17,580 nucleotides of DNA, from assembly GCA_020634215.1 (NCBI GenBank), contig JACKCD010000080.1, positions 1 to 17,580 on the forward strand, read 5' to 3'. The position numbers and the translations under genes were made by a program. Shown here piece after piece: positions 15,562-17,580 of the stretch. The notes under the pieces are model-generated. The model worked only from the letters and a program-made list of their open reading frames with translations, did not search any database and had not been told where the DNA came from. Within the stretch, counting starts at the first letter, position 1. Every line of letters starts with the position of its first letter. Source of the stretch: Ardenticatenaceae bacterium (lineage in GTDB: Bacteria; Chloroflexota; Anaerolineae; Promineifilales; Promineifilaceae).

Positions 15562-16380
15562 ATGAGAGATGCAGCGTTAGAGAAATTGTTGTTGGTGGCG
15601 GAGAAAACGGCCGTTTCTGCCGCCACCCTCCTCCGTGAAAAATGGTCACAGCCGCGCCAATTAACGGCCAAAGGGTTCCGCGACCTTGTGACCGATGCCG
15701 ATTACGCTTCGCAAGCACTGATCACGAGTCAAATTCGGCAGGCTTTCCCGGAACATGGGTTTTTGACTGAAGAAGAGGCCAGCGATTTGCCAGACAGCGG
15801 CTCCATCATTTGGGTCATTGACCCGGTTGATGGAACGACAAACTACAGCCGCCAAATCCCCATTTTTACGGTGGCGATTGCGGCGGTTGACTCGGCTTCG
15901 CGGGAAGTGGTGGTGGGCGTTATCTTAGATCCCATGCGGCAGGAGTTGTTTAGCGCAGCGAAGGGGCAGGGAGTGTGGCTGCAGGTGGAGGGAGGGGAAA
16001 AACGGCCGTTATCCGCCAGCCCCGTCTCGACCCTGGACGAAAGCATTGTCAGCCTGGACATGAGCCACGACCACCAAACGCGCCAATCTGTGCTGGATTT
16101 TGTGCAGCACGCTGGTAACGACATTGCCAAAATGCGGCTCATTGGTTCGGCGGCGCTGTCTATGGCGTGGCTGGCGGCCGGCCGACTAGATGCCTATTTG
16201 AATTACCGCCTGCAACCGTGGGACGTGGCGGCTGCCAGCCTGCTGGTGCAGGAAGCAGGGGGAAAGGTGACCACGCTGGATGGACAGCCTTGGTGCTGGA
16301 CAAAAGAAGCAGGGGGGGTGGTAGCCACAAACGGCCGTTTTCATGCCCAACTCCTGCAAAAACTCAGCCAAACCCAGTAA
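15562..16380 (+). CDS. inositol monophosphatase family protein (SuhB-like)
   Basis: This 272-residue Mg2+-dependent phosphomonoesterase is of the IMPase/FBPase/CysQ superfamily. Metal-site motifs are all present: TDADYASQ at 44-51, the acidic TEEE at 69-72, the signature DPVDGTTNY at 87-95, GSAA at 195-198 and WDVAAASLLVQEAGG at 220-234. Which substrate is used (myo-inositol-1-phosphate, histidinol phosphate, fructose bisphosphate or PAP) cannot be told apart from these motifs. It is cytoplasmic, with no signal. The start ATG 15562 lies just behind the terminator of the sugar operon with no SD, so it may be leaderless; otherwise a later start must be used, although the N-terminal residues before the first motif fit the family length. 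Three AACGGCCGTT copies are inside. The terminator argues against co-transcription with the sugar operon. Confidence 0.88.
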   Translation: MRDAALEKLLLVAEKTAVSAATLLREKWSQPRQLTAKGFRDLVTDADYASQALITSQIRQAFPEHGFLTEEEASDLPDSGSIIWVIDPVDGTTNYSRQIPIFTVAIAAVDSASREVVVGVILDPMRQELFSAAKGQGVWLQVEGGEKRPLSASPVSTLDESIVSLDMSHDHQTRQSVLDFVQHAGNDIAKMRLIGSAALSMAWLAAGRLDAYLNYRLQPWDVAAASLLVQEAGGKVTTLDGQPWCWTKEAGGVVATNGRFHAQLLQKLSQTQ

Positions 16381-16384
16381 GCCA

Positions 16385-16402
16385 TTGTGCATTTTAGCAC
16401 AA
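16385..16402. repeat. short dyad TTGTGC-N6-GCACAA after the phosphatase
   Basis: TTGTGC at 16385-16390 and GCACAA at 16397-16402 form a perfect 6-bp inverted repeat four bases after the stop codon. It may be a weak transcript-end hairpin, but no T tract follows. Confidence 0.35.
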
Positions 16403-16433
16403 CCGTATTGAGTACCATCATGCGGTTTGCCCA

Positions 16434-16462
16434 TTGCCAACCGATCCCCAGGTTAGTACAAT
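16434..16462 (+). promoter_or_regulatory. sigma-70-type promoter for the SerB-like/aminotransferase unit
   Basis: TTGCCA at 16434-16439 and TACAAT at 16457-16462 match the -35 and -10 consensus at four and five of six positions, with the ideal 17-base spacing. Transcription would start near 16469, about 38 bases before ATG 16507. Confidence 0.6.
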
Positions 16463-16506
16463 CCGCATCACACTATCTGCACGTTGTATCGGAGTGATTG
16501 ATTTCT

Positions 16507-17328
16507 ATGCGTTGGCCTCCCTACAAACACATCTTCTTTGACTGTGACTCCACACTAACCACCATTGAAGGCATTGATGTGCTGGCTGAAACGGCAAAGA
16601 AGAAATGGCGCGTAGAAGTATTGACCAATGCCGCCATGAATGGCGACCTCGATTTGGGCGAGGTGTATGAAAAGCGGCTGAAAGCCGTCAAACCCAGCAA
16701 GAAGCAAGTGCAAGCCATTCGCTCTGCCTACAAGCGCCACATTGTTGAAGATGCGGTTGAAGTCATTCGCCTGCTGCAAAACAACAGCTATCAGGTCTAT
16801 ATCATCAGCGGCGGGCTGGCAGAGCCAGTGGAGGAGTTTGGAGCCTATTTGGGGGTGCCGCGTGACCACATCCGGGCGGTGGACGTGCAATACAACGAGC
16901 TTTCTGGCAACTGGTGGCAAAGCAAGCCAGGCGAGGAGCGTTACCTGGCTTATGAGGCGGGTGCATTGACGGTAAGTGATGGCAAGGCAGAGGTCGTGGA
17001 GGCGTTATTGGCGGGGAAAAACGGCCGTTCTCTCCTCATTGGCGACGGTACCAGCGACCTCCTTGCCAGCCGCGCCGTAGACCTCTTTGTTGGCTTTGGC
17101 GGCGTTGTTGCCCGGCAGCGCGTCCAGGCCGAAGCCCCCGTTTTCATCAACACCCCCAGCATTGCCCCCCTGCTTGCCATCGCTATGGGGCCAGCCCAGC
17201 TTCACAGCTTGGGCAACCCCCAACTTGAACAAAAAATTGTGCAACAAATTGAAACAGGAGCATTGACATTTCAAAATGAGCAGCTTGAAACAAAATTCCA
17301 GCGAGCCTTCAGCGCCCGCCCAACCTGA
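16507..17328 (+). CDS. HAD-superfamily phosphatase, phosphoserine phosphatase (SerB)-like
   Basis: This 273-residue protein has all four HAD motifs: FDCDST at 11-16 (nucleophile Asp12, acid Asp14), IISGG at 99-103, Lys160, and IGDGTSDLLA at 178-187 (Asp180, Asp184). The segment ETAKKKWRVEVLTNAAMNGDLDLGEVY after motif I is the helical cap typical of phosphoserine phosphatases. The C-terminal 50 residues extend past the usual core. The start is either TTG 16498 or ATG 16507. GGAGTGAT at 16491-16498 is an SD variant that suits ATG 16507. It overlaps the next gene, a class V aminotransferase, by 53 bases. Together they could supply the last two steps of serine synthesis (3-phosphohydroxypyruvate to phosphoserine to serine). 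The assignment as true SerB rather than another small-molecule phosphatase is likely but unproven. Confidence 0.82.
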   Translation: MRWPPYKHIFFDCDSTLTTIEGIDVLAETAKKKWRVEVLTNAAMNGDLDLGEVYEKRLKAVKPSKKQVQAIRSAYKRHIVEDAVEVIRLLQNNSYQVYIISGGLAEPVEEFGAYLGVPRDHIRAVDVQYNELSGNWWQSKPGEERYLAYEAGALTVSDGKAEVVEALLAGKNGRSLLIGDGTSDLLASRAVDLFVGFGGVVARQRVQAEAPVFINTPSIAPLLAIAMGPAQLHSLGNPQLEQKIVQQIETGALTFQNEQLETKFQRAFSARPT

Positions 17329-17580
17329 CCACATCCGGCTCTTCATCCCCGGCCCCGTTGAGGTGCGCCCCAAAATTTTGGCCGCCCAAACGCAATGGAT
17401 GATCGGCCACCGGATGCCCGAATGCCTTGACCTTATCGGCAGCATTCACCCCAAACTAAAGCAAGTCTTTTACACCAACAGCCGCGTTCTGATTAGTGCC
17501 TCTTCCGGCAGCGGCCTGTTGGAAGCCGTCGTCCGCCACGGCGTCGCCCACAAGGTACTCTACTGCGTTAACGGAGCCTT
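17276..17580 (+). CDS. class V PLP aminotransferase, N-terminal part (serine-pyruvate / phosphoserine type), cut by window end
   Basis: About 101 codons are visible. The protein opens MSSLKQNSSEPSAP, then IRLFIPGPVEVRP, the conserved entry of the alanine-glyoxylate / serine-glyoxylate / archaeal-type phosphoserine aminotransferases. Next come MIGHRMPEC, where the loop meets the active site, and ISASSGSGLLEAVVRH, which binds the PLP phosphate. The cofactor lysine lies beyond the edge. The ATG at 17276 lies inside the end of the SerB-like gene, 53 bases before its stop. AGGAG at 17256-17260 is a somewhat distant SD. A TTG at 17285 is an alternative start. The pairing with a SerB-like phosphatase favours a phosphoserine aminotransferase role over photorespiratory-type chemistry. 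This is context, not proof. Confidence 0.8.
   Translation, partial: MSSLKQNSSEPSAPAQPDHIRLFIPGPVEVRPKILAAQTQWMIGHRMPECLDLIGSIHPKLKQVFYTNSRVLISASSGSGLLEAVVRHGVAHKVLYCVNGA

Larger units (their letters stand above)
1041..17029. repeat. dispersed palindrome AACGGCCGTT (18 perfect copies)
   Basis: Perfect copies start at 1041, 1302, 1854, 2931, 3612, 5056, 5158, 6120, 6278, 8066, 8338, 8965, 9298, 9800, 15606, 16001, 16330 and 17020. Near copies are AACGGCCGTA at 4159, AACGGCCGTC at 9844 and AGCGGCCGTT at 11976. Sixteen lie in coding sequence, mostly read as Thr-Ala-Val, sometimes Asn-Gly-Arg or Arg-Pro; two lie in the 5855-6310 gap. None falls between 9810 and 15605. The span given is from first to last copy. 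Confidence 0.9.

Overview
The window looks like a chromosomal stretch of a free-living bacterium, most likely a Chloroflexota member of the Anaerolineae type. This is inferred from the mix of families: two sugar or nucleoside ABC systems with lipoprotein receptors, beta-lactamase-fold serine hydrolases, a lamin-tail/DUF11 secreted nuclease, moderately high GC and Shine-Dalgarno (SD) starts of the AGGAG type. No rRNA or tRNA gene is visible to fix the taxonomy. No CRISPR array, prophage or insertion sequence was seen.

Layout. 1-2216 (minus strand): two permeases of a nucleoside-type ABC transporter (NupP/NupQ, BmpC-type) ending in a hairpin terminator; their ATPase and binding protein are not in view. 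2446-3639 (plus): an intact EstB-like serine hydrolase. 3664-4353 (minus): a second serine hydrolase that seems to have lost about 100 central residues. 4400-5854 (plus): a PLP-dependent group II (aromatic amino acid type) decarboxylase. 5855-6310: a gene-free stretch full of short repeats and hairpins. 6311-6961 (plus): a membrane-anchored protein built of Pro/Val/Ile hexads, family unknown to me. 6962-7217: another hairpin-rich gap. 7218-10700 (minus): a large secreted lipoprotein nuclease (lamin-tail, OB-fold, DUF11, endonuclease/exonuclease/phosphatase domains) broken by many frameshifts. 10930-15473 (plus): a carbohydrate ABC operon of permease 1 (frameshifted), permease 2 (intact), lipoprotein receptor and a strong terminator. 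15562-16380 (plus): an inositol-monophosphatase-family enzyme. 16507-17580 (plus): a SerB-like phosphatase overlapping the start of a class V aminotransferase, probably a serine-metabolism pair.

Two things stand out. First, the 10-bp palindrome AACGGCCGTT occurs 18 times perfectly in 17.6 kb, where about 0.02 would be expected by chance. It lies inside genes on both strands and between genes, like the HIP1 palindrome of cyanobacteria, and it is absent from the 5.8 kb that hold the sugar ABC operon. Second, frameshifts are confined to about 7.2-12.56 kb and hit two unrelated, oppositely oriented genes. Each break shifts frame while keeping family motifs on both sides, often at a homopolymer. 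This suggests a patch of poor consensus sequence, or very recent decay, and the two broken genes should be read as one nuclease and one permease rather than as many small proteins.
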